Positions 1-7,551 of a DNA stretch of 64,000 nt are shown here, one piece after another (positions within the stretch are counted from its first letter, which is position 1; the number at the start of each line of letters is the position of its first letter). This DNA is from Candidatus Pantoea varia. GTDB taxonomy: Bacteria; Pseudomonadota; Gammaproteobacteria; Enterobacterales; Enterobacteriaceae. The stretch covers positions 248,001 to 312,000 of the forward strand of contig NZ_FOVG01000001.1 in assembly GCF_900115075.1 (NCBI RefSeq), given 5' to 3'. The position numbers and the translations under genes were made by a program. The notes under the pieces are model-generated. The model searched no databases. It was not told the DNA's origin and saw only the letters and a list, made by a program, of their open reading frames with translations.

Positions 1-564
1 TTAGGGCCTGCACTGTTAAAACTGATCTCCAGCGTCCATACCGACGTGGTCGATCTCGTTAGTCCGCTGCTGGAAAAACTCTCTTCCGACACCAATGAAA
101 CGGTCTCGCTGGCGCGCGCCAGTGGCAGCCAACTGGCGATTATCCATCATGTGGTGGCGTCGCGTGAGCTTCGGGTGGTTCCGCACATGGGGCTCAATCT
201 GCCGCTCTACAGCACCTCCGGTGGACGAGCGCTGCTGGCGCTGGAGTGTGAAAAGGATGTGCGGACGATCGTCGGCGACGCCTGGCAGGAGTTAACCGAT
301 ATGACGGTGAAAACACTGCCGCAGTTGCTGCAACTTATCAGGGAAGTGCGCGAAACCGGTATCGCCGTGGATCGCGGTGAAACGCTGGAAGGGATCTCTA
401 CCATGGCGTTTGCGCTGGATACGCTGTTTGGTCGCTTTTCTGTCTCTTTACTGGTGCCCTCTGCTCGTTTTCTGCGACACGAAGCCCGTTTTCGTGACGA
501 GATGCTGAAGTGCAAAGAGGCGCTGATGCGTGAAATTGGCAAAGTCGCCGCGATAGAAGGATAA
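1..564 (+). CDS. IclR-family transcriptional regulator, C-terminal part (5' truncated by window)
   Basis: The frame is open from base 1 to the TAA at 562-564, so the N-terminal winged-helix DNA-binding domain lies outside the window. What remains (about 187 residues) looks like the IclR effector-binding domain: the stretch with LPLYSTSGGRALLA followed later by GIAVDRGETLEGIS is the typical IclR pattern in which a small aromatic or sugar-acid ligand is bound. It is followed after 7 bases by a UspA-like gene on the same strand, so the two may be co-transcribed. The regulated pathway cannot be told from this fragment. Family assignment is fairly secure, specificity unknown. Confidence 0.8.
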   Translation, partial: LGPALLKLISSVHTDVVDLVSPLLEKLSSDTNETVSLARASGSQLAIIHHVVASRELRVVPHMGLNLPLYSTSGGRALLALECEKDVRTIVGDAWQELTDMTVKTLPQLLQLIREVRETGIAVDRGETLEGISTMAFALDTLFGRFSVSLLVPSARFLRHEARFRDEMLKCKEALMREIGKVAAIEG

Positions 565-571
565 GCATCTG

Positions 572-1024
572 ATGAAAACCCTACTGATGGCCATTGATCA
601 CTCTCCGGTCGCGGAGAAAGTGGTTGCCTTAACCATTGAAGAAGCGCTGGCGCATCGTGCCGATGTGGTCGTGCTCTGCTGTGTCGATCCTGCCTACTCC
701 TCCTGTAATCAGCCGATGGAAATCGACGCGGGTGAAGACCCGGCCGATTTTGTGGCGGCGCAGGATGAGCAGAATACGGCGGAAATGGTGGTGCGCCATG
801 CCCTGGCACCGTTACTGCGTGCGGGCATTAATGCGCGCGGCATGATTCTGGCGGGGGACGCGGCAGATACCATCGTTGCCCAGTCGCAGCAGCTCAAGGC
901 CAGCATGATTATCATGGGACGCCGCCATCTCTCCTCTTTTAACCGGCTGTTAAAAGGCTCGGTCAGCGCATCGGTTATCGAACGTGCTCACTGTCCTGTG
1001 CTGATCGATGTACGTAAGGATTAA
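572..1024 (+). CDS. Universal stress protein, UspA family
   Basis: The 150-residue product has the single-domain UspA size and fold signature: an N-terminal strand with the conserved Asp (MKTLLMAIDHS, Asp9) and a C-terminal nucleotide-binding loop MGRRHLSSFNRLLKGSVS followed by HCPVLI. The usual ATP-binding pattern is G-2x-G-9x-G-S/T; here the second glycine is replaced by His while the last G-S is kept, so ATP binding may be altered (inference). It starts 7 bases after the IclR-type gene and is followed after 9 bases by a membrane protein gene, suggesting a small operon. The role would be a cytoplasmic stress protein; the exact function is unknown. Confidence 0.85.
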   Translation: MKTLLMAIDHSPVAEKVVALTIEEALAHRADVVVLCCVDPAYSSCNQPMEIDAGEDPADFVAAQDEQNTAEMVVRHALAPLLRAGINARGMILAGDAADTIVAQSQQLKASMIIMGRRHLSSFNRLLKGSVSASVIERAHCPVLIDVRKD

Positions 1025-1033
1025 TCCCGCAGC

Positions 1034-1840
1034 ATGAATTCTCTGCTTTTTATTACGCTGGCCGCGTTTGCGCTGCTGGCGATGATCGTTATTGTGCTGA
1101 TCAAAACTACCCGGCTGCGTTTGTGGCAGGGGCTGATCCTCTTTCTGCTGCCACTGATACTGGCGAATCTGCTCTGGTTCAGCTGGGTCGCGCCGCATCA
1201 GGTACAGGCGACTCAGCGTGAGCAGGCGGTGAATCAACTGGCAAAGATGCCAGGCTATCGGGTGCTGCAAACTCAGGAACCGTCGTTATGGCTATTACTG
1301 ACCCAGGAGCTGACCCGTCGAATCCGCGAGGGGGAACCAGCAGACAAAGCAACGGGCGAGCTGCGGGGCTGGCTGATTGAGGTTATTAATCAGCGGCTGA
1401 TGCGTGGAACGGATGCAGCGGTCGTTGACTATATCAGCGTCTCGGTTGAAGAGATGCGGGCGCTGAACCAGATCGATCCGGGCCTCTGCTTCCGTTATCT
1501 CTATCCGCAGGTAAGTGGTGGCATCAATTTGCAGACTACGCTGCCACCGTCGCTGAATCGCAAAGAGGCGGATGCCATGGAGCAGCTGCTGCTCAACAGC
1601 CCTCCACCTGAACAGCCACTGGATAAGACGCAGGCCCAGGATGATCTGCAACAGATCGTCGAGCGGCTCTCTCTGAAATGGGGCGACAAGCTGCAGCAGC
1701 TGAATATGCCTGCCGACACGGCGGTTGATCGCTCTTCGCTGTGTGCCATGTCGATTGATCTCTATAGTGCCATTCTGGCATTACCTGACAAGCGCGCCGC
1801 GAACCTGTTACGTAGAATGATTGCTCTGACGGGTCAGTGA
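1034..1840 (+). CDS. Unknown membrane protein, 268 aa
   Basis: I do not recognise a family. The N-terminus carries two hydrophobic segments (about residues 4-23 and 33-51) separated by a short basic loop, so it is an inner-membrane protein with a C-terminal domain of about 210 residues whose side is uncertain. The C-terminal domain has few strongly conserved-looking motifs; a Pro-rich stretch (NSPPPEQPLD) near residue 190 probably links two helical regions. It begins 9 bases after the UspA-like gene and probably belongs to the same transcript. The reading frame is well supported by codon pattern and by lack of a competing gene; function is open. Confidence 0.7.
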   Translation: MNSLLFITLAAFALLAMIVIVLIKTTRLRLWQGLILFLLPLILANLLWFSWVAPHQVQATQREQAVNQLAKMPGYRVLQTQEPSLWLLLTQELTRRIREGEPADKATGELRGWLIEVINQRLMRGTDAAVVDYISVSVEEMRALNQIDPGLCFRYLYPQVSGGINLQTTLPPSLNRKEADAMEQLLLNSPPPEQPLDKTQAQDDLQQIVERLSLKWGDKLQQLNMPADTAVDRSSLCAMSIDLYSAILALPDKRAANLLRRMIALTGQ

Positions 1841-1859
1841 GCGGCAGTGAAAAGCGGGC

Positions 1860-1884
1860 AAAAAAAAGCCCGCTTAGCGCGGGC
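1860..1884 (-). terminator. Rho-independent terminator reading leftward
   Basis: On the minus strand GCCCGC (1884-1879), loop of 5, GCGGGC (1873-1868) is followed by eight T residues (A run at 1860-1867). On the plus strand an alternative stem AAGCGGGC/GCCCGCTT (1852-1859 with 1868-1875, A8 loop) has no T tail, so the good terminator is for leftward transcription, although no minus-strand protein gene is evident to its right. Confidence 0.6.
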
Positions 1885-2045
1885 AGGGAAGAGAGGAACA
1901 GATTTATTATTTTTGGCATTTCCTGGTGTGGTGCAGTCTTCGTTTGGTCTGACTGCATCCTGACACGTCCGTCACGATAGCGATAGCCATTTAATCGTAT
2001 TACATTAATCGGTAAAAGCTTCTCAAGTTCTGATTTTTCGCGCAT
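1868..2045 (-). ncRNA. Candidate small RNA ending at the leftward terminator
   Basis: A strong minus-strand terminator (1860-1884) lies in a 266-base gap between two plus-strand genes, yet no convincing minus-strand protein ends before it: the open frame starting at 2045 reads straight through the hairpin into the antisense of the membrane protein gene. A short leftward transcript starting somewhere between about 2045 and 2090 would fit. The 5' end is a guess and no clear -35/-10 pair was found. It could equally be the end of a short untested peptide gene or a terminator acting on antisense transcription. Confidence 0.25.
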
Positions 2046-2106
2046 TAATCCTATGGATGCGTGACTGACTGCGTCATAAACTGCGCGGCAACGTGAGGAT
2101 AACTAA

Positions 2107-2388
2107 ATGAAAAAAATAATTACCGGCGCAGTTGCGCTGATTCTGCTGAGTGGATGTACTGCCAGCAAACCCGGGGCATTTGAACGCGTTGATGAAGACC
2201 CGGATTCAAATACCGTGCAGTACCGTTTTGATCCGGCAAAGGTCAATCGTGACGCAATGGATATTGATCTGGCGAATTACTGTAGCAATAAAGGATTTGA
2301 TAAAGTCGAGGCGTTGCCTGCGCAGGAGAGTAATATTCCAGGATTGAAGAAAGCGTGGTTCCAGTGTAATTACGCACTGAAAAGCTAA
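2107..2388 (+). CDS. Small lipoprotein, 93 aa
   Basis: The N-terminus MKKIITGAVALILLSGC is a lipoprotein signal with lipobox LSGC (Cys17), so the mature protein should be membrane-anchored facing the periplasm. The mature part is about 76 residues with two further cysteines (in YCSNKGF and FQCNY) that could form a disulfide. The pattern of a strand followed by a Cys-containing helix faintly recalls the YecR family of enterobacterial lipoproteins, but I would not name it. A purine-rich ribosome site (GAGGATAACTAA) precedes the ATG. A hairpin terminator follows directly. Function unknown. Confidence 0.75.
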   Translation: MKKIITGAVALILLSGCTASKPGAFERVDEDPDSNTVQYRFDPAKVNRDAMDIDLANYCSNKGFDKVEALPAQESNIPGLKKAWFQCNYALKS

Positions 2389-2390
2389 AT

Positions 2391-2417
2391 AAAACGGGCG
2401 GGATAATTATCCCGCCC
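2391..2417. terminator. Shared hairpin terminator between convergent lipoprotein genes
   Basis: Bases 2396-2417 form a perfect 22-base palindrome, GGGCGGGATAATTATCCCGCCC. On the minus strand it is followed by CGTTTTATTT, a usable T tail; on the plus strand by TTAAAG, weaker. It lies between the plus-strand lipoprotein gene ending at 2388 and the minus-strand gene ending at 2464. Confidence 0.65.
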
Positions 2418-2463
2418 TTAAAGTGTAAAGCCTTTATTTTATGCTGTGTGACATCTTTGCCCA

Positions 2464-2637
2464 TTAGTGGCGATGGTGACCGCCATGATACCCACCGTGA
2501 TAACCTCCATAGTAGCCTCCATGATATCCGCCGCCACCTCCGCGGTGCCAGCCATTGTCGTGTCTGGGGCTGATGATACAACCGCTTAATAACATCATCA
2601 GCGCAACCACCGAAGCGACTTTAATTAATCTCTTCAT
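2464..2637 (-). CDS. His/Gly/Tyr-rich small lipoprotein, 57 aa
   Basis: Read on the minus strand from ATG at 2637 to TAA at 2464. The first 20 residues (MKRLIKVASVVALMMLLSGC) are a lipoprotein signal with lipobox LSGC, Cys20. The mature 37 residues are almost only Gly, His, Tyr and Arg: a GGGGG run then repeats of the type YHGG, ending HGGHHRH. A ribosome site AGGAG lies 9 bases before the ATG. Composition of this kind is seen in small envelope lipoproteins and suggests metal (Ni, Zn, Cu) binding by histidines, but that is inference. It is convergent with the 93-residue lipoprotein gene and shares its terminator. Confidence 0.7.
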   Translation of the reverse strand: MKRLIKVASVVALMMLLSGCIISPRHDNGWHRGGGGGYHGGYYGGYHGGYHGGHHRH

Positions 2638-2900
2638 CGGAAGCGTCTCCTCTTTTCCAATGACTACGACACTACGCTGGGAAAATGGAGTGAAGATGCA
2701 GGCTTTGTAGAGTTATTTAAAAAGATATGAATAAATATTTCAGGATGCTGCGTTTTGCAGCGGAGGGAATTAAAGAAATCGGAATGAACTGAATAATAAA
2801 TACTATCAAAGAGAATAGTCTTAAAATCAAGCTAAAATAATTCTCATTTGAAAGTTTTTACCACTACATTATTAGCATGTCAGTTCAATGGGAGAGAAAC

Positions 2901-3776
2901 ATGCCGCATGTCGTTAAAAATATTCTGGCTTTACAGGCTGAATTGGGCGAATGCCCGCTCTGGTCTGTCAAAGAACAGGTGCTCTACTGTGTCGATATCC
3001 TGGCACCCGCCATTCACCGTTTTGATCCGGTCAGCGGCGAGTTGCAGACCTTCCCCCAGGCGGAAGAGGTGGGATGTATCGGTCTGCGTGAGCAGGAAGG
3101 GCTGATCGCCGCATTACGTGGCGGTGTCTGGCTGTTGGATGCGCAGGGTAAACCAGAGAAAAAGATCGCAGAAAACCCCGGTGTGGCGGCGCAAAGTCGC
3201 TTTAATGATGGCCGTGTCGATCCCTGGGGTAACTTCTGGTGCGGCAGCCTGTGGGAACCGCAGGACAAAAACGGCGGGCTGCTGTGCCGCGTGACCCCGG
3301 ACCTGAAGCTGGAGGTCAAAGCGCGTGATATTAAGATTTCCAACGGGCTGGCATTTTCTCCCGACCGCCGCTGGATGTATCACAGTGACACGCCGAATGA
3401 GGCACTCTATCGCTACCCGTTAAACGAGCAAGGCGAACCGGGCGAACGGACCCTGTTTCGTCGTTTCGACGCGAAAGGCGGATTACCCGATGGTGCCGCT
3501 GTGGATAGCGAAGGTTTTTACTGGTCAGCACAGTTTGATGGCGGACGCGTGGTGCGTATCGATCCGCAGAGCAGCGAAATCGTCGATGAGATCCTGCTTC
3601 CGGTGAAGTGGCCAACGATGGTGGCCTTTGGCGGAGCCGATCTTAAAACGCTGTTCATCACCAGTTCGCGGGAAGACCGCACTGAAGAGGAACTGGCACG
3701 CTATCCGCAGTCCGGCGATATCTTTGCCGTGGACGTTGCGGTGGCGGGAATGGCAGAGCCGCGATTCCGCGGCTAA
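2901..3776 (+). CDS. SMP-30/gluconolactonase/LRE family lactonase-like protein
   Basis: The 291-residue product has the six-bladed beta-propeller signature of SMP-30/gluconolactonase enzymes, which hydrolyse sugar lactones such as glucono- or xylonolactone in the cytoplasm. Metal ligands expected for the family are present: Glu17 in GECPLW, Asn148 in ISNGLAFSPD and Asp197 in LPDGAAVD; Asn102 in RFNDGRVDPWGNFW fits the substrate-side residue. I chose the ATG at 2901 because GGGAGAG lies just upstream; an in-frame ATG at 2877 would add 8 residues but has no ribosome site. It stands alone, convergent with yhjX. The physiological lactone is not determinable from sequence. Confidence 0.85.
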   Translation: MPHVVKNILALQAELGECPLWSVKEQVLYCVDILAPAIHRFDPVSGELQTFPQAEEVGCIGLREQEGLIAALRGGVWLLDAQGKPEKKIAENPGVAAQSRFNDGRVDPWGNFWCGSLWEPQDKNGGLLCRVTPDLKLEVKARDIKISNGLAFSPDRRWMYHSDTPNEALYRYPLNEQGEPGERTLFRRFDAKGGLPDGAAVDSEGFYWSAQFDGGRVVRIDPQSSEIVDEILLPVKWPTMVAFGGADLKTLFITSSREDRTEEELARYPQSGDIFAVDVAVAGMAEPRFRG

Positions 3777-3783
3777 ACATTAT

Positions 3784-3805
3784 CGGGCCGCTCTATCGCG
3801 GCCCG
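3784..3805. terminator. Bidirectional hairpin between lactonase gene and yhjX
   Basis: CGGGCCGC (3784-3791), 6-base loop, GCGGCCCG (3798-3805) forms a perfect 8-bp stem in the gap between two convergent genes. Neither side has a long T run, so this is a terminator by position and stem rather than by full pattern. Confidence 0.45.
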
Positions 3806-3824
3806 TGGTGGTTGCCCGTGAGAG

Positions 3825-5051
3825 TTAATGCCGTTGCAACACCGGTTCTGCTGTGACGGAACTCTGCGGCAGGCGGATAGTGAGTGACAGGAACAGGGAG
3901 ATGACCAGCAGTGTCATAATCAGGCTGAAGGTGACAGTGAAACCACCGAACAGCGAGGCGACCAGCGAGCCCAGCACGCTACCAATACCAAAGCCAAGAT
4001 AGAGCAGGCCATAGTTTTTTGTCAGGTTGTTGAGGCCAAAGAAGTCACTGACCAGCGACGGGAAAACCGTGATGGTCCCGCCAAAGCTGAAGGCCACGCA
4101 GGCGAGTGACAGGAAGAAGGTCATCTCATTCATTTGGGTAAACAGCAGCACGCTCATGCCGATCAGCGACACGATTTGCGCCAGCGAAATGACTCTGATG
4201 CGCATCATCTTGTCAGAGAGCACGCCCAGCACCAGACGACCACTCAGGTTGGCAATCGCGATCACCGTTACCGCGCTGGCGGCGGTCTGTGTGGAGAGGT
4301 GCACCAGCCCTTCGCCGATATCTTTGGCAACGCCTATTACATAGAGGCCGCTCATGCAGGCGGTCAGGAACATCAGCGCCAGCATCCAGTACTGTGGCAG
4401 TCGTACCGACTGTGCCAGCGTGTAATCCCGTGCATATTGCTGACCTTTGGTAGCCGGCCCGTTCTGCTGTAACGGCGCTTCACGCATCATCAGCGCCCCG
4501 AGGATGATCATCGACATTGCCAGCACGCCCCAGATCATAAAGGTCTGCTCCAGACCGACCGTCGCCAGCAATGCCCCGCAGATAAATTTGAATCCCAGAC
4601 TGCCCAGACCGTATGCGCCAATCGCACAGGCAGAGATCATCCCTTTGCGCTCCGGAAACCATTTCACGCAGTTTGACAGCGTCATCAGGTAACCCGCACC
4701 ATCGGCCAGACCCACCAGCAGTCCGGCACTGAAATAGAGCATCATCAGGTTATTCGCGTGTGCGGTGAGCCAGAAACCCAGCGCCATCAGTACACCCGCA
4801 CCCATAGTGACACGGCGTACACCAAAACGTTCCTGTAATTTCCCGGCCAGCGAAGAGGCGATAGCCAGACCTAAACTCAGCAGACCGAAGGAAAAAGCGA
4901 CCTGGCTGATGGGGGCATCCAGCTTCTGTGACAGCTGGCCGTTAAACAAACTCCATGTATAGACTGACCCCAGTGCGAACTGAGTGATGACTGTGCCGAA
5001 CAAAGTAAGCCAGCGGGAACGCTGGTAAGAAGCCTGTTGAGTCTGGTTCAT
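3825..5051 (-). CDS. yhjX: YhjX-type major facilitator transporter (pyruvate-inducible, OFA family)
   Basis: The 408-residue product is a 12-helix major facilitator of the oxalate/formate antiporter group and matches my recollection of E. coli YhjX over its whole length: RWLTLFGTVITQFALGSVYTWSLFNG at the start (given here only as a landmark), KLQERFGVRRVTMG after helix 2, SNCVKWFPERKGMISA and YWMLALMFLTACMSGLYVIG. In E. coli, yhjX is the target of the YpdA/YpdB pyruvate-sensing system; a matching direct repeat lies upstream here (5150-5180). It sits in the inner membrane; transport of pyruvate or a related acid is suggested for the family but not fixed. It faces the lactonase gene and is followed by a hairpin. 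Confidence 0.93.
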   Translation of the reverse strand: MNQTQQASYQRSRWLTLFGTVITQFALGSVYTWSLFNGQLSQKLDAPISQVAFSFGLLSLGLAIASSLAGKLQERFGVRRVTMGAGVLMALGFWLTAHANNLMMLYFSAGLLVGLADGAGYLMTLSNCVKWFPERKGMISACAIGAYGLGSLGFKFICGALLATVGLEQTFMIWGVLAMSMIILGALMMREAPLQQNGPATKGQQYARDYTLAQSVRLPQYWMLALMFLTACMSGLYVIGVAKDIGEGLVHLSTQTAASAVTVIAIANLSGRLVLGVLSDKMMRIRVISLAQIVSLIGMSVLLFTQMNEMTFFLSLACVAFSFGGTITVFPSLVSDFFGLNNLTKNYGLLYLGFGIGSVLGSLVASLFGGFTVTFSLIMTLLVISLFLSLTIRLPQSSVTAEPVLQRH

Positions 5052-5149
5052 TTTTTTCTCTCCCGTCCGGGAATCTGGACACTGCGGTCAGAATAAAGCA
5101 GTGATTCGCGCGCGTGAGCAGTAAAGGCATGAACGGAACGGATCAGGGA

Positions 5150-5180
5150 ATGAAATGCCATTCAGGCGGTATGAATGGCA
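5150..5180 (-). promoter_or_regulatory. YpdB-type direct repeat upstream of yhjX
   Basis: On the minus strand the gene-proximal box is GGCATTTCAT (5159-5150) and the distal one TGCCATTCAT (5180-5171), separated by exactly 11 bases. The E. coli YpdB site in the yhjX promoter is described as a direct repeat of GGCATTTCAT with an 11-base spacer; the proximal copy is identical and the distal one agrees at 7 of 10 positions. It lies about 100 bases before the start codon. Confidence 0.75.
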
Positions 5181-5334
5181 TCGGCAAAGGTTGACGACGC
5201 TGGGTTAAAGTAAGCAAAGCGGCAACTGAATGAGCAAACGTAATTAGCCGTAAGATAATGTTTCATTCAGCTCTTTATGTGAGCAGGTTTCCAGATTATT
5301 TGCCAGGCTTACAGCTCACTTAACAGGAGGAAAT

Positions 5335-5568
5335 ATGAAAGACCGGACATATGAATCCAGCACCAGTGAGGATGACGTTTGCTGCATCATCGGTCAGGCG
5401 GTGATTGAACTCAGTACAGAACAACAGCCTGTGACCAAATCGACGCTGGCACTGAAACTCTTGTCGATGGCCGATCGTGACAGTGACGATGAGCGTGTTC
5501 TGCTCTACTGGATTGCGCGTAAAGCGATTAATCAACCACAGAAACTTCTTCAGCAGCAGTGGGCGTAA
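5335..5568 (+). CDS. AriR/YmgB/YcgZ-family small protein
   Basis: The 77-residue product matches the size and core pattern of the AriR (YmgB) family: an acidic N-terminal tail, then IIGQAVIELSTEQQPVTKSTL, then a helix with LSMADRDSDDERVLLYW, comparable to VLGQAV in E. coli AriR. Family members are small helical dimers that act as connectors in biofilm, acid-resistance and Rcs/curli regulation; the role here is inferred only. An excellent ribosome site (AGGAGG at 5325-5330) precedes the ATG. It is monocistronic, with a short hairpin after it and the convergent exporter gene beyond. Confidence 0.75.
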   Translation: MKDRTYESSTSEDDVCCIIGQAVIELSTEQQPVTKSTLALKLLSMADRDSDDERVLLYWIARKAINQPQKLLQQQWA

Positions 5569-5581
5569 CGCCCAACCGGAT

Positions 5582-5597
5582 GCGGGCCTAAGCCCGC
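5582..5597. terminator. Hairpin between AriR-like gene and DMT exporter gene
   Basis: GCGGGC (5582-5587), 4-base loop, GCCCGC (5592-5597) lies between convergent genes. No T run follows on either strand, so it is only terminator-like. Confidence 0.35.
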
Positions 5598-5603
5598 TCC
5601 GAG

Positions 5604-6503
5604 TCAGAGAGTGATGCGGCAACGGCTTGCCGGCCAGCGGGCAAACATCACGATATTGCCCAGCAAAATCATGACAAGGCCAGGGATGGCGCTGACATGC
5701 CACTCATACCCCTCAAAGCGGGTTGAGAGAGCCAGCGCGACCAGCGGAAACAACACCGTCGTATACGCAGCCCGACTGGCTCCGATACGCCCCACCAGTG
5801 TAAAGTAAGCCCCAAAGCCCATCACCGACCCTACAATAGCCAGATAAGACAAAGCCCCTAACCACTGTGCATTCCATGTCGGCTGCAGCGAAACACCCTG
5901 TAGCAGTGAGACCAGTGCCATCATCAGCGCACCGTATAGCATGCCGTAACTGTTGGTTGTCAGCACGTCGCGTTGCAGACGCTGATGCCGCTGACTGATC
6001 ATGTTGCCGAATGAAAATCCCAGCGTGCCCAGTGCACTTAAGCCAATGCCCCACATCAATCCGGCCGAGGCCTGCGTACTGCGCAGATCGTGCCAGAACA
6101 ACGCCACAATGCCTGCCATGCCCAGCACTATTGCCGGAATCAGACGCGCAGAGGGACGCTGACGGAAAAATATCCAGCTGTTGATGGCGTTATACATCAC
6201 GGCCATAGAGAAAATGACCGACTCCAGTCCGCTGCTGATAAAGCCGGAAGCGTAATAGAAGCAGACAAAGTTGAAGCCAAAGACGCAGCAGCCCTGCAGC
6301 ATACAGAAGAGATGGTCCTGCAGCGTCAGCCTGTGCAGCCGTTTTATCAGCTTTAGCAGCAAAAGCATAACCAGCGAAGCCAGTAAAAAACGCCAGAAGA
6401 CAGCGACGGTCACGGCACTGATGCCCGCAGACTGTTGCGCATAAATCGCAATCCAGGTCGTGCCCCAGATGAGGACAACTGAGAAATACAAAAACAGATT
6501 CAT
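5604..6503 (-). CDS. EamA-family (DMT superfamily) transporter
   Basis: The product from the ATG at 6503 has 299 residues and ten hydrophobic segments in the two-repeat EamA arrangement (first repeat starts FSVVLIWGTTWIAI, second around GLMWGIGLSALGTLGFSFGN). Members are inner-membrane exporters of amino acids or small metabolites. I chose 6503 because GGAG lies about 9 bases upstream and family members start with this helix; the frame extends further to 6614 but that would overlap the promoter of the divergent AraC-type gene. The divergent regulator suggests that it controls this exporter. Substrate unknown. Confidence 0.88.
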   Translation of the reverse strand: MNLFLYFSVVLIWGTTWIAIYAQQSAGISAVTVAVFWRFLLASLVMLLLLKLIKRLHRLTLQDHLFCMLQGCCVFGFNFVCFYYASGFISSGLESVIFSMAVMYNAINSWIFFRQRPSARLIPAIVLGMAGIVALFWHDLRSTQASAGLMWGIGLSALGTLGFSFGNMISQRHQRLQRDVLTTNSYGMLYGALMMALVSLLQGVSLQPTWNAQWLGALSYLAIVGSVMGFGAYFTLVGRIGASRAAYTTVLFPLVALALSTRFEGYEWHVSAIPGLVMILLGNIVMFARWPASRCRITL

Positions 6504-6681
6504 TAACCGATTCTCCACTGCAAAACGCCGAGTCTGCGCCAGTAATGCGATCGGTTCTTGCAGAGGCTTGCGCAGGATTTGCAAAATCTTGCGCATTTTT
6601 GCCGTCCGTCCCAATGTGACCTGTTCTCTGTCCCGCGCAATCCGTAAACTGGCACTCTGTTTATCTGATTTGATACCCCCG

Positions 6682-7551
6682 ATGCGTCGTTACCAGACCT
6701 TTGACATGCTGCAACGCCACAAAGCACAACTGCGTGGTCAGGTACAACTTAACAACGGCATTCAGCTGGCGGCCTGGTTTAACAGTGGCGATCGCGTTAC
6801 CAATCTCAGCGATCATCACACGCTGAGCCTTTATGTGGCGGGCGGCTACGATACCTGGCATAAAACAGCGCACGGCTGGCGTAACGGTGGTGCGCCGGAC
6901 CGCTTCTGTTTGATGCCGGCGGGTACGGAATCGACCTGGGATCTGCGTGCCGATCTCGCCTTTGTTCATCTTTATTGCAGCGAGAACCAGCTGCGACAGC
7001 TAGCCGAACAGGTCTGGGACCGCAGTCCGGCACAGTTAAATCTGCATGAGAAAGTCTTTTCCACTGATGACCGCATTACCCAGCTCTATCGACACTTTCT
7101 GCTGAGCAGCGACTGGCAACAGCCCGCCAGCCAGCTGACATTGAGCAGCGCATCAACGTTGCTGCTGACCCATCTGTTGCAGCACTACAGTGAAGTAAAG
7201 TGGCAACTGCCCCAGGTGCGCGGCGGACTGGCTCCGGTGGTATTACGGCGGGTTCTGGAATTTATTGAAACGCATCTCGACCAGCCTATAACCCTGGCGG
7301 TGCTGGCGCAGGAAGCGACATTGAGTGAGTTTCACTTTGCCCGCATGTTCCGTCACACCACGGGCGAAGCGCCGCACCAGTTTGTCATGCGCCGTCGTAT
7401 GGATCGTGCGCGGACGTTGCTTGCGCGGCCCGATCTGACGCTGACCGATATTGCCTTGCAGTGTGGTTTTCACTCTTCGGCGCACTTCAGCCATCGTTTT
7501 CGTCAGGTCTATGGCATGACGCCTTCGGCGTGTCGGCGGGGGAGTAGATAA
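6682..7551 (+). CDS. AraC-family transcriptional regulator
   Basis: The 289-residue protein has an N-terminal cupin-like sensing half and a C-terminal pair of helix-turn-helix motifs: ITLAVLAQEATLSEFHFARMFR (first HTH) and LTLTDIALQCGFHSSAHFSHRF followed by YGMTPSACRR (second HTH, AraC signature). The frame is open upstream to 6460, but that would run through the divergent exporter gene; ATG 6682 (MRRYQTFDML) gives a normal family length. The ribosome site is weak. Transcribed away from the DMT exporter, with 178 bases between the starts, it is the likely regulator of that exporter. Confidence 0.87.
   Translation: MRRYQTFDMLQRHKAQLRGQVQLNNGIQLAAWFNSGDRVTNLSDHHTLSLYVAGGYDTWHKTAHGWRNGGAPDRFCLMPAGTESTWDLRADLAFVHLYCSENQLRQLAEQVWDRSPAQLNLHEKVFSTDDRITQLYRHFLLSSDWQQPASQLTLSSASTLLLTHLLQHYSEVKWQLPQVRGGLAPVVLRRVLEFIETHLDQPITLAVLAQEATLSEFHFARMFRHTTGEAPHQFVMRRRMDRARTLLARPDLTLTDIALQCGFHSSAHFSHRFRQVYGMTPSACRRGSR

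Noticed and set aside
1593-2045. 150-codon minus-strand frame between the membrane protein and the lipoprotein
   Set aside because: It reads through a strong terminator and into the antisense of a real gene; not a credible protein.
6460-6681. Long N-terminal extension of the AraC-type regulator
   Set aside because: It would run through the start of the divergent exporter gene; the family length fits a start at 6682.
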